5,934 nucleotides of DNA from an uncultured Myxococcales bacterium (GTDB lineage: Bacteria > Myxococcota_A > Bradymonadia > UBA7976 > UBA1532): assembly GCA_937896275.1 (NCBI GenBank), contig CALBMW010000840.1:1-5934 (forward strand), read 5' to 3'. How positions within the stretch are numbered: the first letter of the stretch is position 1; each line of letters starts with the position of its first letter. The notes under the pieces are model-generated. The model made no database searches. It was not told where the DNA came from and saw only the letters and a program-made list of their open reading frames with translations. Both the position numbers and the translations under genes were made by a program. Positions 4,688 to 5,934 of the stretch are shown piece by piece.

Positions 4688-5934
4688 TGGCCGGTGGCGC
4701 GCGCCGGGCGGCGTCGGTCCTGCTGCTCCGGCGACGCTCCGACCCCGAGGTCTACTGGGTGCGCCGCCATGACGACGCCGCTTTCCTGAGTGGTTTCATG
4801 GCCTTTCCTGGTGGAAACGTGGACGCCGACGACGGGGACGGTGGGCTCGGCCTGCGCCAGGCGGCGCTGCGCGAGACCTGGGAGGAGGTCGGCCTGCTCT
4901 GGGCCGACGGCCCGCCCGCGACCTCGACGGAGCGCGCGCGCCGTCGCGAGGTGTCCGACTTCGCCGCCTGGTGCGCGTCCACGGGTCGGCGACCGCGCGC
5001 CGAGGCGCTGGTGCCCGCCGGGACGTGGACCACGCCGCCCTACCTGGTGACCCGGCTGCAGACGCACTTCTTCGCGGTCTGGGTCGACGAGGGCGCCGCC
5101 CCGCGCGTCGATGCGGGTGACCCGGAGTTGAGCGACGGCGCGTGGGTGCGGCCGGCAGACGCGCTGGCCGCCTGGGACCGGGGTGAGGTGCTGCTCGCGC
5201 CACCCACGCGGTCTCTCCTGGCGGCGCTGGCCCGCGGCGCCGCCGAGACGCCGGCGCGCTTCTTCGACGATCCCGCGGCGCGCGGCGAGGTCGAGGCGCG
5301 CTCGCCGGTGCGCCCCTGGATCGTGAACGTTCCCCAGCGCTCGCCCACCCTGCCGCCGGCGACCCACACCAACTGTTATCTGGTGGGCGACGCGGCCTTC
5401 GTGGCCGTCGACCCCGCGGCCCACGACCCCGCCGAGCGCGCCCGCCTCGACGCCGAGATCGACGCGCGCGTGGCCGCCGGCGACCGCTTCTGTGCCGTCC
5501 TCCTCACGCACCACCACCGCGATCACGTGGGCGGCGCGGCCCACCTCGTCGCGCGCACCGGCGCCCCCATCTGGGCCCACGCAGAGACCGCCGCGCGCGT
5601 CACCCTGCCGGTGGCCCGCGCGCTGGCCGAGGGCGACGTGCTGACGCTGGGCAGCCGACGGGTGAGGGTGCTGCACACCCCCGGTCACGCCCCGGGCCAC
5701 GTGTGCCTGGTGGACGAGGGCTGCGGCACCGCGGTGGTGGGCGACATGGTGGCCGGCCTGGGCACCATCCTCATCGAGCCCGTCGACGGTGACATGGCCG
5801 AATACCTCAATCAGCTCGCGCGCTTGCGCGATCTGGGGCTGTCGGCCCTGCTGCCGGCGCACGGCCCCGCCATCGGCGGCGCTTCGGCGCGCCTCGGGCA
5901 GTACATCGCCCACCGGCTGATGCGCGAGGGGCGG
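4687..5934 (+). CDS. Nudix hydrolase-metallo-beta-lactamase fold fusion (3' end beyond window)
   Basis: The frame opens at ATG 4687, which shares its A with the preceding TGA, and continues for 416 codons to the window edge without a stop. A GAGG about 10 bases upstream may be its ribosome site. The N-terminal part (about 6-190) is a Nudix domain: FMAFPGGNVD at 37-46 and RETWEEVGL at 62-70, with metal-binding Glu63, Glu66 and Glu67. From about 211 an MBL domain of the LACTB2-like group follows: THTNCYLVG (226-234), HHHRDH with His275, His277, Asp279 and His280, HTPGH with His334, GDMVAG with Asp353, and PAHGP with His392. All expected metal ligands are present. The last residues, YIAHRLMREGR, resemble the entry to the winged-helix tail of LACTB2 proteins, so perhaps 50-100 residues are missing. 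There is no signal peptide, so a cytoplasmic location is inferred. Substrates are unknown: a diphosphate-linked compound for Nudix; nucleic acid, thioester or other ester for MBL. Confidence 0.93.
   Translation, partial: MAGGARRAASVLLLRRRSDPEVYWVRRHDDAAFLSGFMAFPGGNVDADDGDGGLGLRQAALRETWEEVGLLWADGPPATSTERARRREVSDFAAWCASTGRRPRAEALVPAGTWTTPPYLVTRLQTHFFAVWVDEGAAPRVDAGDPELSDGAWVRPADALAAWDRGEVLLAPPTRSLLAALARGAAETPARFFDDPAARGEVEARSPVRPWIVNVPQRSPTLPPATHTNCYLVGDAAFVAVDPAAHDPAERARLDAEIDARVAAGDRFCAVLLTHHHRDHVGGAAHLVARTGAPIWAHAETAARVTLPVARALAEGDVLTLGSRRVRVLHTPGHAPGHVCLVDEGCGTAVVGDMVAGLGTILIEPVDGDMAEYLNQLARLRDLGLSALLPAHGPAIGGASARLGQYIAHRLMREGR

Noticed and set aside
4681..5913. Minus-strand open frame of 410 codons opposite the Nudix-MBL gene
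   Set aside because: The plus strand encodes two domains with all metal ligands. The antisense frame is Gly/Arg/His-rich noise.

Overview
The window is very GC-rich (about 70% by eye) and densely coding. It has six protein genes in two divergent, tightly packed operons separated by a 182-bp intergenic region at 1472-1653. GTG and TTG starts are common. A lipoprotein built on Ala/Arg/Asp repeats, a Nudix-metallo-beta-lactamase (MBL) fusion and the overall base composition suggest a Myxococcota- or Bradymonadota-like member of the former Deltaproteobacteria. That assignment is an inference: no rRNA or marker gene is present to confirm it.

Left operon (minus strand, read from 1471 toward 1). 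A family-2 purine nucleoside phosphorylase is followed by a short-form zinc cytidine deaminase, and then by the start of a small lipoprotein cut by the window edge. Both junctions are 4-base GTGA overlaps, so the genes are probably translationally coupled. The first two enzymes form a nucleoside-salvage pair: phosphorolysis of inosine/guanosine and deamination of cytidine/deoxycytidine. The lipoprotein has no recognised function. Its visible part carries three perfect AARAD pentapeptides, encoded by a 15-bp tandem repeat.

Right operon (plus strand, from 1654 past the end). It starts with an AlgI/PatA-type membrane-bound O-acyltransferase (MBOAT) with a TTG start. After 19 bases comes a membrane-anchored SGNH/GDSL hydrolase-like protein with an inserted beta-rich module, and then, through a TGATG overlap, a Nudix-MBL fusion that runs off the window. 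The MBOAT and SGNH proteins have the layout of envelope O-acylation systems: a membrane enzyme that brings acyl groups across, and a periplasmic enzyme that transfers or removes them. Their polymer substrate cannot be read from this window. The Nudix-MBL protein looks cytoplasmic, and its link to the acylation pair is unknown.

I see no RNA gene, CRISPR array, insertion sequence, attachment site or convincing terminator. The most interesting items are the SGNH protein's Ape1-like inserted architecture next to an MBOAT, the two-hydrolase Nudix-MBL fusion in the same operon, and the repeat lipoprotein coupled to nucleoside salvage. None of these proves a new system.
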